Origin: an uncultured Bacillota bacterium
GTDB lineage: Bacteria; Bacillota; Clostridia; Peptostreptococcales; Anaerovoracaceae
Direction: 5' to 3'
Assembly (NCBI GenBank): GCA_946631075.1
Contig: CAMOZS010000023.1
Span: 1 to 14,951 of the forward strand
DNA length: 14,951 nt
The notes under the pieces are model-generated. The model did not search any database and was not told the DNA's origin. It saw nothing but the letters and a program-made list of their open reading frames with translations. Within the stretch, counting starts at the first letter, position 1. The number at the start of each line of letters is the position of its first letter. Below are positions 1 through 6,440 of this stretch, in pieces. A program made the translations under genes and the position numbers.

Positions 1-1203
1 CCCGTAGCTGGACGGTTCTACGCAGCTCATGATGGCGTTCATGTTGGGCGAGGAAAAAACGGACACGCCGAAGCCGGCGATCAGAAGGGCGCAGACGATC
101 ACCCACAGAGGTGTGGCCTGACCGGCAAAAGAGAAGATGATCAGGCTGAGGGCGCAGATCCCCATCCCAGCGGTAGCCAGCTTGTAGGGCGGGATCCGGT
201 CCGAAAGGGCCCCGGCTCTTGAAGTGAACAGAGCCATGACCAGAGGCTGACAGGCCAGGAAAAATCCCGCGGTCTGGGAGCTCATGCCCTTGTCCAGCTG
301 CAGGTAGAGGGAGGTGAAATAGCCGATCCCGAAAATGGCGGCGTAATTGAAAAGGGCCGCCAGGTTGGACAGGGTATAGGCGGGGGTGGTCCGGAAGATC
401 CGCACATCGATGATGGGATCGGCCGCCGCGAGCTCCGTTCTCACGAACAGGACGCCCAGGCCGATGCCGACGAGGATCAGGATATAGGGCCAGTAGCCGC
501 TGCCCGCGTTGGCAAAGCCGAACATAGCAGAAGTGATCATAAGGATGAACAGGATGCAGCCCGCTGCGTCCTGTTTTTTCTTTTCGCCCAAAGGCTGGAC
601 GGGGCCTTCCCCGGAAAGGTCCTCCCGCCAGGGAAGGGTGATGGCTGCCGGGATCAGGCCGGCCAGGACAGCGATGGCAACGGTGAGAAAGATGGCGTGC
701 CAGCCCAGCCAGTGGCTGATGACTCCCGAAAGGACCGGGCCGCAGGCAAGGCCTGTATAGGTGCCGGACAGCATCCGCCCGATGGCCCGGCCCCGCTGCT
801 GGGGCGGGTAGGCGGAGGCGATGATGGCGGTATTGGTAGCGAAGATCATGGATGCTCCCACTCCCTGCAGGCAGCGGAAGACCAGCAGCAGGGGGAAGCT
901 CTTCACCCAGAAGCAGCAAAGGCAGGAAAGAAAGAGCAGGCTGAGCCCGGTCAGGAAGACCCGGTTTTTCCCCGTGGAATCGGCCAGCTTGCCGAAGGGG
1001 ACCGAAAGGCCGCAGGTGGCCAGGGAGTAGACGGTGATGACCCAGCCTATGCCTGCCGCGCTGACGGCCAGGTCCGCGCTCATGGCCGGGACGACGATAT
1101 TGACCGCGCTGCCAAGAAAGGACGAACAAAAAGAGGTCAGGATGATGACCAGGGTGATGGTCCGGCGTTTTTTTTCACTTGTTGTCACTGGATCTCTGCT
1201 CAT
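1..1203 (-). CDS. MFS drug-type exporter, DHA2 (EmrB/QacA) family, C-terminus off window
   Basis: A long open frame reads leftwards from ATG at 1203 and is still open at base 1, giving 401 codons without the C-terminus. The product is a polytopic inner-membrane protein. Residues 71-81 (GKLADSTGKNR) match MFS motif A between TM2 and TM3, and residues 151-160 (GLACGPVLSG) match the antiporter motif C in TM5. The long run of hydrophobic segments continues past TM6 and the loop carries a DPIIDVRIF stretch, which suits the 14-helix DHA2 group. Such proteins export drugs or other small amphiphiles by proton antiport; the substrate cannot be read here. The start is uncertain: no Shine-Dalgarno precedes the ATG, and a good promoter lies so close that the transcript would begin at or near it. 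The gene is divergent from the hypB operon. Confidence in the family is high, in the substrate low. Confidence 0.9.
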   Translation of the reverse strand, partial: MSRDPVTTSEKKRRTITLVIILTSFCSSFLGSAVNIVVPAMSADLAVSAAGIGWVITVYSLATCGLSVPFGKLADSTGKNRVFLTGLSLLFLSCLCCFWVKSFPLLLVFRCLQGVGASMIFATNTAIIASAYPPQQRGRAIGRMLSGTYTGLACGPVLSGVISHWLGWHAIFLTVAIAVLAGLIPAAITLPWREDLSGEGPVQPLGEKKKQDAAGCILFILMITSAMFGFANAGSGYWPYILILVGIGLGVLFVRTELAAADPIIDVRIFRTTPAYTLSNLAALFNYAAIFGIGYFTSLYLQLDKGMSSQTAGFFLACQPLVMALFTSRAGALSDRIPPYKLATAGMGICALSLIIFSFAGQATPLWVIVCALLIAGFGVSVFSSPNMNAIMSCVEPSSYG

Positions 1204-1209
1204 GCTCAA

Positions 1210-1238
1210 AGTATAATCCGGCAGAGGAAAAGAATCAA
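1210..1238 (-). promoter_or_regulatory. Promoter of the MFS gene
   Basis: Read on the minus strand, TTGATT (1238-1233) and TATACT (1215-1210) are separated by exactly 17 bases, a near-consensus housekeeping sigma-factor promoter. Counting seven bases past the -10 puts the predicted transcript start at 1203, the A of the proposed ATG. Confidence 0.6.
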
Positions 1239-1279
1239 TTGAAATCAGCCAGGCTTTTGCACCGCCCGGCAGGCCTTTG

Positions 1280-1288
1280 TGGTATACT
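1280..1288 (+). promoter_or_regulatory. Extended -10 promoter of the hypB-hypB-buk operon
   Basis: TGGTATACT is an extended -10 (TGn plus TATACT). No convincing -35 is present at 17 bases; TTGCAC at 1257-1262 is 20 bases away. The 13 bases 1276-1288 (TTTGTGGTATACT) recur exactly at 5678-5690 before the ABC transporter operon. The predicted transcript start is near 1295, giving a leader of about 45 bases. Confidence 0.55.
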
Positions 1289-1339
1289 AGGAATGTCAGC
1301 CTTTGGGCGGCAGACGAAAGTGAAAGGACAGCAGAAACC

Positions 1340-2035
1340 ATGGATGTAAAAACGATACAGCTGAAGAAGACGATCCTCGAGGACAACGACCGGGACGCGG
1401 ACCTTCTGCGCCGGCAGATGGAGGACCAGAGGACCTGTTATATGAATATCATGTCTTCGCCGGGAAGCGGCAAGACCACGACCCTGATCCGGACCATCCG
1501 GACCCTGGAGGAGATCGCCCGGGAAGAGGGCAGGGAGCCGCTGAAGATCGGAGTGATGGAGGCGGACATCGACAGTGACGTGGATGCCAGGACCATCATC
1601 GAGGAGACCGGCGCCCCGGCGGTGCAGCTCCACACGGGAGGCATGTGCCATCTGGACGCGGACATGTCCCGGCAGGGCCTGGCTGAGATCGGGGCCGGGG
1701 ACCTGGACCTGGTTTTCCTGGAGAATGTGGGCAACCTGGTCTGCCCCGCCGAATTCGATACGGGCGCGGCCATGGACATCGTGATCCTTTCGGTTCCGGA
1801 GGGGGACGACAAGCCACTCAAGTACCCGCTCATGTTCCGGGAAGCGGACGTGGTCCTGGTCAACAAGATCGACGCGGCGCCGGTATTTGATTTTGACAAG
1901 GAGAGGTTCAGGGCCAATCTCGGGTCCTGCAACGAGGATGCTCCCGTCTTCTTCATCTCGGCAGCCAAAGGAGAGGGAGCACGGGAATGGTGCAGCTGGC
2001 TGGATCAGCAGGTCCGGTCCTATCTTGATAAATAG
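1340..2035 (+). CDS. hypB: HypB-type nickel-insertion GTPase, first copy
   Basis: This is a 231-residue cytoplasmic SIMIBI-class GTPase of the HypB family, which passes nickel to [NiFe]-hydrogenase or, in some bacteria, urease, using GTP. Visible motifs are the P-loop SSPGSGKTT at residues 39-47, the GVMEADIDSDVD switch region at 71-82, the metal-site pair Cys103-His104 (GGMCHLDA), ENVGNLVC with Cys135, and the guanine-specificity motif NKID at 175-178. It lacks the N-terminal CxxCGC motif and histidine-rich stretch found in some HypBs. ATG 1340 is chosen because AAAGGA lies 11 bases upstream and the protein then begins at the family's usual N-terminus; the frame is open further upstream but only across the promoter. 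It is followed after 12 bases by a second HypB. No hypA, other hyp gene or hydrogenase is in the window, so the client enzyme is unknown. Confidence 0.92.
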   Translation: MDVKTIQLKKTILEDNDRDADLLRRQMEDQRTCYMNIMSSPGSGKTTTLIRTIRTLEEIAREEGREPLKIGVMEADIDSDVDARTIIEETGAPAVQLHTGGMCHLDADMSRQGLAEIGAGDLDLVFLENVGNLVCPAEFDTGAAMDIVILSVPEGDDKPLKYPLMFREADVVLVNKIDAAPVFDFDKERFRANLGSCNEDAPVFFISAAKGEGAREWCSWLDQQVRSYLDK

Positions 2036-2047
2036 CAGGAGAATAAA

Positions 2048-2716
2048 ATGGCAGTAAAGGTAATCGACGTTAAAGTCGGCATATTTGATGAAAACGACCG
2101 GATCGCGGAGGAAGTCCGCAGGAAGAACCGGCAGAACGGTACTTTCATGATCAACATCATGGCATCGCCGGGAGCGGGCAAGACAACGACCCTGCTCCGG
2201 ACCATCGAGGCTCTGAAGGAGGATTACTCCATCGGCGTCATGGAGGCGGATATCGAGGCCAGCGTGGACGCGGAGAAGATGGAGGAGGCCGGGGTCAGAT
2301 CGATCCAGGTCCATACCGGCGGGGAGTGCGCCATGGACGCTTCCATGGTGCAGCAGACCCTGGACCAGTTCGACACCTCCGACCTGGACATCCTCTTCAT
2401 GGAGAACGTGGGCAATCTGGTCTGTACGGCGGAGCAGGATACGGGCGCTCAGGTGAACGTGGAGATCCTGTCCCTGCCTGAAGGCGATGACAAGCCCCTG
2501 AAATACCCCCTCATGTTCCGGGTCTGCCAGTGCGTCCTGATCAACAAGACGGATACCAGGGACTACTTCCCCTTCGATGACCAGGCAGTCAAAGAGAGGA
2601 TCCTGAGCCTCAATCCCGATGCGGAGATCTTCTTCCTTTCCGCCAAGACCGGAGAGGGCTTCGATGAGTGGATCGACTGGATCCGCCGGCAGGCAGCAAA
2701 GGAGACAGAGAAGTGA
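2048..2716 (+). CDS. hypB: HypB-type GTPase, second copy with altered metal site
   Basis: This 222-residue protein is clearly paralogous to its upstream neighbour and shares the block EGDDKPLKYPLMFR and the ENVGNLVC motif. It has the P-loop MASPGAGKTT at residues 38-47, GVMEADIEASVD at 63-74 and NKTD at 166-169, so GTP binding looks intact. In the usual Cys-His metal motif, however, it reads GGECAMDA: Cys94 is kept but the following histidine is alanine. Cys126 is kept. It may therefore bind metal differently, pair with the first copy as a heterodimer, or have taken another role. The start is firm: AGGAGA at 2037-2042 sits six bases before ATG. Its stop codon overlaps the start of buk, so the two are translationally coupled. 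The family call is secure; the nickel role of this copy is inferred. Confidence 0.88.
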   Translation: MAVKVIDVKVGIFDENDRIAEEVRRKNRQNGTFMINIMASPGAGKTTTLLRTIEALKEDYSIGVMEADIEASVDAEKMEEAGVRSIQVHTGGECAMDASMVQQTLDQFDTSDLDILFMENVGNLVCTAEQDTGAQVNVEILSLPEGDDKPLKYPLMFRVCQCVLINKTDTRDYFPFDDQAVKERILSLNPDAEIFFLSAKTGEGFDEWIDWIRRQAAKETEK

Positions 2717-3804
2717 GTGAAGACAGAAAGTACAGGATCCTGACCATCAATCCGGGATCCACATCGACCAAGATCGCTGTTTTTGATAATGAAGAAGAGG
2801 TGTTCAGCCAGACCCTCCGCCACAGCGCGGAGGAACTGGACGCGTACGATTCCATCCCGGACCAGTGGGACTTTCGCAGAGGACTGGTCCTGGACGCTCT
2901 GCGGGAGCACGGCATGGAGGCGGAGGATATGGACGCCTTCTGCTGCCGGGGCGGTCTGATCCGGCCCATTCCCAGCGGCACCTACCGGGTCAATGAGGCC
3001 ATGCTCCGGGACTGCCGGGAAGGATTCCGGGGACACCATGCCAGCAACCTGGGAGCATTGATCGGCCATCAGCTGGAGGAGGAGACTTCCATTCCGGCTT
3101 TCGTGGTGGATCCTCCGTCGGTGGATGAGATGTCGGCCAGCGCCTGCTATTCCGGCCATCCTATGATCCGGCGGACCAGCCTTTTTCACGCCCTGAACCA
3201 GAAGGCCGTTGCCAGAAGGTTCGCGGCTGAAACGGGGCGGCCCTACGAAGACCTGAACCTGATTGTCTGCCATATGGGCGGGGGAGTCTCGGTCGGCGCC
3301 CACGTAGGGGGCAGGGTCCTGGATACGGAAAACGCCTTTGGCGGAGAGGGCCCCTTCACGCCGGGCCGGGCCGGTTCCATGCCGGTCAATGAGATCGTGG
3401 ACCTGTGCTTCTGCGGAGAATACGATCAGGAGAAGATCATGGACATGATGACCCGGGAGGGAGGAATGTACGCCTACGCCGGCACGACCAGCGTGCAGGC
3501 TCTGACCGAACAGGCAGACCGGGGGGACCAGAAGGTGAAGGAGATGCTGGAAGCCTTCTGCTACCAGGTGGCCAAGGAGATCGCCGCCATGTCCTGCGCG
3601 GCACCGGGAAAGATCGACCAAATCATCCTGACCGGAGGCATCGCCTACAGCGGGCCCATCACTGAGAGACTCCGGGAGCAGACCGAGTGGATCGCCCCGG
3701 TCACCATCTATCCGGGTGAGGATGAGATGCTGTCTCTGGCCCAGGGAGCCCTCAGGGTCCTGACCGGAGAGGAAGAAGCCAAAGAATACCGGCCTCAGGA
3801 ATAA
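2713..3804 (+). CDS. buk: Butyrate kinase
   Basis: The 363-residue cytoplasmic enzyme of the acetate/butyrate kinase (ASKHA) family interconverts butyryl phosphate plus ADP and butyrate plus ATP, the energy-yielding last step of one butyrate route; it could also act on other short branched acids. Motifs are the first phosphate loop NPGSTSTKIAVF at residues 13-24, the central VCHMGGGVSVGAHVGG and FGGEGPFTPGRAGSMP blocks, and the adenosine motif ILTGGIAYSGP near the C-terminus. The length is normal for Buk. GTG 2713 is chosen because AAGGAG at 2699-2704 lies eight bases upstream, the frame overlaps the preceding stop as GTGA, and the protein then begins just before the conserved YRILTINPGS. Buk usually sits beside phosphate butyryltransferase (ptb); here its neighbours are two hypB genes and no ptb is seen. 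Confidence 0.95.
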   Translation: MSEDRKYRILTINPGSTSTKIAVFDNEEEVFSQTLRHSAEELDAYDSIPDQWDFRRGLVLDALREHGMEAEDMDAFCCRGGLIRPIPSGTYRVNEAMLRDCREGFRGHHASNLGALIGHQLEEETSIPAFVVDPPSVDEMSASACYSGHPMIRRTSLFHALNQKAVARRFAAETGRPYEDLNLIVCHMGGGVSVGAHVGGRVLDTENAFGGEGPFTPGRAGSMPVNEIVDLCFCGEYDQEKIMDMMTREGGMYAYAGTTSVQALTEQADRGDQKVKEMLEAFCYQVAKEIAAMSCAAPGKIDQIILTGGIAYSGPITERLREQTEWIAPVTIYPGEDEMLSLAQGALRVLTGEEEAKEYRPQE

Positions 3805-3885
3805 CGAGCGCCAGATGCCGTCCGGGCTTTAGGGCCGGGGGCGGGCCTTCGAGCCGGGCCGGAATAACTGAAGATGAAGGAACTG

Positions 3886-3917
3886 AAAAGAGCAGCCCGT
3901 GGTGGACTGCTCTTTTT
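3886..3917. terminator. Bidirectional intrinsic terminator between buk and the DUF3048 gene
   Basis: AAAAGAGCAG (3886-3895) pairs perfectly with CTGCTCTTTT (3907-3916) around an 11-base loop. The A-run and T-run flank the stem, so it has a U-tract in both directions. It sits between two convergent genes and can end both transcripts. Confidence 0.85.
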
Positions 3918-3945
3918 GCTTGCTCTTGTTTCTTTGTTTAGTTCC

Positions 3946-5226
3946 TTATTCCGCCGTTTCCTCGGTAGTCTCACCGCCGTCCTCGGCGCCGCCTTCTCCA
4001 TCCGTGCCTTCGGCGTCTTCAGCAGGCTTGGGCTCGTTGGGGCTGATCTCCAGCTCGCCGCCGTTGTTGTCCGATGCCCAGCCGATCCAGGTCTTGCCCG
4101 GGTTCAGGTTGGCATAGACGACCGCAGATCTTACCGCCGCCTGGATCTCTTCCTCAGTCTTGCCGGCTTCGGTGGCCTCGGCTTCCGCCTTCTGCTGGGC
4201 CGCCTCGGTCGCGTCGGCGTCGATCAGGTACAGCTTGTGCTTGTTGATCTTCCATTCGATGTTCTTGACGGTGCCCTGGCTGAAGAGCTTGCCTTCGCCG
4301 CCGCCCAGAGCGTAGTCGCAGTAGGTGACGCTGCCGGTGCTTCCGGGACCTTCGTAGTTGTCCTTGGTGATGTACTCGGTGTCATCGAAGAGGACCAGAA
4401 GGTTGTCTCTCTTCAGGTCATTGTTGAAGGCGTCGGTGTGGTACTGCTGATCTTCTTCGTCGTAGGTCCAGGTCTTGGTTTCCCAGGCTGTCCGCTCGGA
4501 GAAGGTCAGCTCGATCTCGTCGGCCATGATGTCGCTCATGGGCTGGGCCGTTTCGTTGAAGCCCAGCTTGGTGGGGATCTTAGGCTCGGTCCGGCAGCCG
4601 TATTCCTCGATGGCGGCCGGGATCTTCTCTCCGTACAGGATGCCGGTGTGTTCCATGGAAACTCCCCGGGAGCTATCCCGGTCGAAGAGCCCGCAGTCAT
4701 TGGAAAAGCTCATCTGGTTGATGTGGTCCACATCATCGTCTTTGAAGACGGTGGATGCTCCCACGTACATTCCCTTGGAATGGCTCATGCCCCAGTGAAC
4801 AAAAATGGAGTCGAAGCATTCGGAAAAGCGGATGAAGGGGGGCCGGGCGCTTCTGAGCGGTCCGACCTGCTCCGGCATCTTGTTGTAGTCGGAGAAGAAC
4901 CAGAGGGTACGGGTGATGCCGCCCTCGACTTCCCCTTCCAGGATGATGTCGGGAGAGTAGTTCTCGTCGTCCATGCCCCACTGGGGTCTGGCGTCCGGTG
5001 AGTTCTCTACGACCACAGCGACGATCCTCTGATTGGCCGCGTTCTCGTCGTAGCCCTGTTCAGCGGTCGCCCCGGTCAGGGGGTTGGTGATCGGCTCCGG
5101 CTCCGGGGCAGGGGCTGCTTCCTTGCTTTCATCGCCGCCGCTGCAGGATGTCATCAGGAAAGCGCCGCCGCCGCAGGCGAGGGCCAGGACCAGTACCAGT
5201 ACTGCCAGTATTTTTGTATTCTTCAT
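3946..5226 (-). CDS. DUF3048 (YerB-like) lipoprotein
   Basis: The 426-residue protein starts with a basic and hydrophobic signal (MKNTKILAVLVLVLALACGG) and has a plausible lipobox ending at Cys28 (LMTSC), so it is probably a lipoprotein on the outer face of the membrane. Family hallmarks are NPLTG near residue 48, the segment IVAVVVENSPDARPQWGM, EVEGGITRTLWFF, and GPLRSARPPFIRF. These match the DUF3048 family, of which Bacillus subtilis YerB is a member; its biochemical role is not established. An Ala/Glu-rich stretch (residues about 345-370) interrupts the C-terminal domain, and the last 30 residues are very acidic and low in complexity (Glu, Asp, Gly, Thr). The start is supported by AGGAGA at 5239-5234 read on the minus strand, seven bases before ATG. 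It is a single-gene unit, convergent with buk. Confidence 0.88.
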   Translation of the reverse strand: MKNTKILAVLVLVLALACGGGAFLMTSCSGGDESKEAAPAPEPEPITNPLTGATAEQGYDENAANQRIVAVVVENSPDARPQWGMDDENYSPDIILEGEVEGGITRTLWFFSDYNKMPEQVGPLRSARPPFIRFSECFDSIFVHWGMSHSKGMYVGASTVFKDDDVDHINQMSFSNDCGLFDRDSSRGVSMEHTGILYGEKIPAAIEEYGCRTEPKIPTKLGFNETAQPMSDIMADEIELTFSERTAWETKTWTYDEEDQQYHTDAFNNDLKRDNLLVLFDDTEYITKDNYEGPGSTGSVTYCDYALGGGEGKLFSQGTVKNIEWKINKHKLYLIDADATEAAQQKAEAEATEAGKTEEEIQAAVRSAVVYANLNPGKTWIGWASDNNGGELEISPNEPKPAEDAEGTDGEGGAEDGGETTEETAE

Positions 5227-5258
5227 AATGTAGTCTCCTGAAAGTCTGATAATAACTT

Positions 5259-5287
5259 ACTATACATATTACAACAAACGGCATCAA
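5259..5287 (-). promoter_or_regulatory. Promoter of the DUF3048 lipoprotein gene
   Basis: Minus-strand TTGATG (5287-5282) and TATAGT (5264-5259) are 17 bases apart. The predicted transcript start is about 5252, giving a short leader that contains the AGGAGA ribosome site. The element lies back to back with the RNA promoter at 5341-5368. Confidence 0.6.
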
Positions 5288-5340
5288 ACGGCAACCACAG
5301 CCTTTGCGGAAGAAAAACACAAAAAAAACAAAGAAAAGTA

Positions 5341-5368
5341 TTGCAATTTTCTGAAAATATGCTAATAT
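5341..5368 (+). promoter_or_regulatory. Promoter of the candidate RNA gene
   Basis: TTGCAA (5341-5346) and TAATAT (5363-5368) are 16 bases apart inside an AT-rich stretch; shifting the -10 to ATATAT gives 18. The predicted start is about 5375, just before the first hairpin of the RNA. Confidence 0.55.
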
Positions 5369-5506
5369 ATAGTCACAGAGAGGGCAAGACCTCTCGAGTC
5401 AATAGATTCAGGAAGTTATAGCCAGGGGAGCGGCCTTATAGAGAGCCTGATAAGTAAGCAGGACGCGAAATAAGAAGAAAGAGGCAGACGCGAATCACAA
5501 CTGAAT

Positions 5507-5629
5507 ATGGATCTTGAAACTGAGAAGATCGGACCGGAGGATCTGACGGGTGCCTTGAACCGGGAGATACCGAAGGAGGATCAGAGAAAGGAAGTGAGAG
5601 AAGTGAGGGTTTTACAGATCGACAAGTAA
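5507..5629 (+). CDS. Possible 40-residue small ORF inside the candidate RNA
   Basis: ATG 5507 opens 40 codons ending at TAA 5627-5629, one base before the terminator stem. The peptide starts MDLETEKIGPEDL and ends VREVRVLQIDK; it is rich in Glu, Lys, Arg and Asp and has no cysteine or membrane segment. Against it: there is no Shine-Dalgarno at a working distance (AAGAAAGAGG ends 23 bases upstream), its codons overlap the GATCTT/AAGATC hairpin, and purine-rich RNA naturally reads as charged residues. For it: the frame is uninterrupted and ends neatly at the terminator. It may be a chance frame. Confidence 0.2.
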   Translation: MDLETEKIGPEDLTGALNREIPKEDQRKEVREVRVLQIDK

Positions 5630-5630
5630 C

Positions 5631-5672
5631 GGGCTGCGAAGACAGAGAATTGGAATCGCAGCCCTTTTTTTT
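5631..5672 (+). terminator. Strong intrinsic terminator of the candidate RNA
   Basis: GGGCTGCGA (5631-5639) pairs perfectly with TCGCAGCCC (5656-5664) around a 16-base loop and is followed by eight T residues (5665-5672). Confidence 0.88.
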
Positions 5673-5681
5673 ATGTTTTTG

Positions 5682-5690
5682 TGGTATACT
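5682..5690 (+). promoter_or_regulatory. Extended -10 promoter of the metal ABC-larE operon
   Basis: TGGTATACT is an extended -10 immediately after the RNA terminator. No -35 is recognisable, because the expected place falls in the terminator's T-run. The 13 bases 5678-5690 are identical to those of the hypB operon promoter. The predicted start is near 5697. I saw no clear Zur-, Fur- or MntR-type palindrome beside it. Confidence 0.55.
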
Positions 5691-5729
5691 GTTCTGATAA
5701 TACTACATTAAGAAATGAGGAAGAGACGA

Positions 5730-6440
5730 ATGGCGCTGCTGCAAGTCGAAAATTTAGCTGTAGGATATGAGTCCGTCCCGGTGGCCCGGGATATCAGCTT
5801 CGCCCTGGACCCGGGGGATTACCTCTGTATCGTCGGTGAGAACGGGTCAGGGAAGACGACTCTGATGAAGACCCTTCTGGGGCTTCAGGATCCCCTGGCG
5901 GGCACGATCCGGATGGGGGAAGGAGTGGCAAGAGACGAGATCGGGTATCTGCCCCAGCAGACCCAGATCCAGAGGGATTTTCCCGCTTCCGTGCGGGAAG
6001 TGGTCCTGTCCGGCTGCCAGGCAAAGGCAGGCCTGCGCCCCTTCTATAACCGTCAGGACAAAGAGACTGCGGCCAGGAACATGGAGAGGATGGGGATAGC
6101 GGACCTGGCGGACCGCTGCTACAGAGACCTGTCCGGTGGACAGCAGCAGCGGGTCCTCCTGGCAAGAGCCCTCTGCGCCGCAGAGAAGATCCTGCTTCTG
6201 GATGAGCCGGTGTCGGGCCTTGACCCCAGAGTGACGGCCGAGATGTATCAGCTGATCCGCAGGCTCAATGAGGAGGGGATCGCCATCATCATGATCTCCC
6301 ATGACATCGACGAGGCCTTATCCTTCGCCAGCCACATCCTGCATATCGGCAAGCAGGTGTTTTTCGGGACCAAGGAGGAATTCCTGAAGAGCCCGGAAGG
6401 CCGCAGGTTCATCGGATGGGAAGGAGGCAGCGCGGAATGA
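5730..6440 (+). CDS. Metal-type ABC transporter ATP-binding protein (ZnuC/MntB family)
   Basis: The 236-residue ATPase powers import of a divalent metal on the inner face of the membrane. It has Walker A GENGSGKT at residues 36-43, Q-loop YLPQQ around 73-77, signature LSGGQQQR at 134-141, Walker B ILLLDEP at 154-160 and switch His191. The overall sequence and the ABC-3-type permease next to it place it in the zinc/manganese/iron uptake group; the metal itself cannot be read. ATG 5730 is preferred over ATG 5715 because GAGGAA (5717-5722) lies seven bases before it and the family's usual start MALLQVENLAVGY follows. Its stop overlaps the permease start. No substrate-binding lipoprotein gene of the ZnuA type is adjacent. 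Confidence 0.9.
   Translation: MALLQVENLAVGYESVPVARDISFALDPGDYLCIVGENGSGKTTLMKTLLGLQDPLAGTIRMGEGVARDEIGYLPQQTQIQRDFPASVREVVLSGCQAKAGLRPFYNRQDKETAARNMERMGIADLADRCYRDLSGGQQQRVLLARALCAAEKILLLDEPVSGLDPRVTAEMYQLIRRLNEEGIAIIMISHDIDEALSFASHILHIGKQVFFGTKEEFLKSPEGRRFIGWEGGSAE

Larger units (their letters stand above)
5371..5672 (+). ncRNA. Candidate structured non-coding RNA, about 295 nt, family not identified
   Basis: The stretch between the promoter at 5341 and the terminator at 5631-5672 has no convincing protein gene but many local helices: GAGAGG/CCTCTC (5378-5395, loop GCAAGA), GAGTC/GATTC (5396-5409, one G-U pair), CCTG/CAGG (5446-5462), GATCTT/AAGATC (5510-5530), and CCTT-CGG/CCG-AAGG (5553-5576). 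The octamer GACGCGAA occurs twice (5462-5469 and 5487-5494). Much of the rest is unpaired purine. I looked for and did not find the T-box sequence, the RNase P core, the SRP GNAR loop or tmRNA features. Large clostridial RNAs such as the raiA motif are a candidate, but I cannot recall its consensus well enough to claim it. It could instead be a regulatory leader ending in an attenuator, although a fresh promoter follows. The 5' end is predicted only. Confidence 0.55.

Noticed and set aside
697..1242. 181-codon plus-strand frame over the MFS gene
   Set aside because: Its product is rich in Gly, Gln, Asp and Ala without family motifs, while the minus strand gives MFS motifs A and C and membrane helices.
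1257..1288. TTGCAC as the -35 of the hypB operon promoter
   Set aside because: The spacing to TATACT is 20 bases, too long; the extended -10 alone explains the site better.
1235..2314. 359-codon minus-strand frame across the first hypB
   Set aside because: GC-rich coding sequence leaves long open antisense frames; the plus strand holds clear GTPase motifs here. The same reasoning rejects the long minus-strand frames at 2563-3621, 8223-9353, 11096-12085 and 12996-14255.
3820..3865. GC-rich stretch with repeated GGGCC/CCGGG after buk
   Set aside because: I could not pair the arms into a stable perfect stem; the true terminator is the hairpin at 3886-3917.
3874..5001. 375-codon plus-strand frame antisense to the DUF3048 gene
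   Set aside because: It is a shadow: the opposite strand encodes a recognisable signal peptide and DUF3048 motifs with a ribosome site, and this frame begins inside the terminator.
5371..5672. T-box, RNase P RNA, SRP RNA or tmRNA
   Set aside because: No T-box sequence of the AGGGTGGNACCGCG type, no RNase P or SRP core motifs, and no 3' CCA with a tRNA-like end.
5690..5729. Zur, Fur or MntR operator before the metal ABC operon
   Set aside because: No convincing palindrome of those types is visible in the leader; only AT-rich sequence and the ribosome site.
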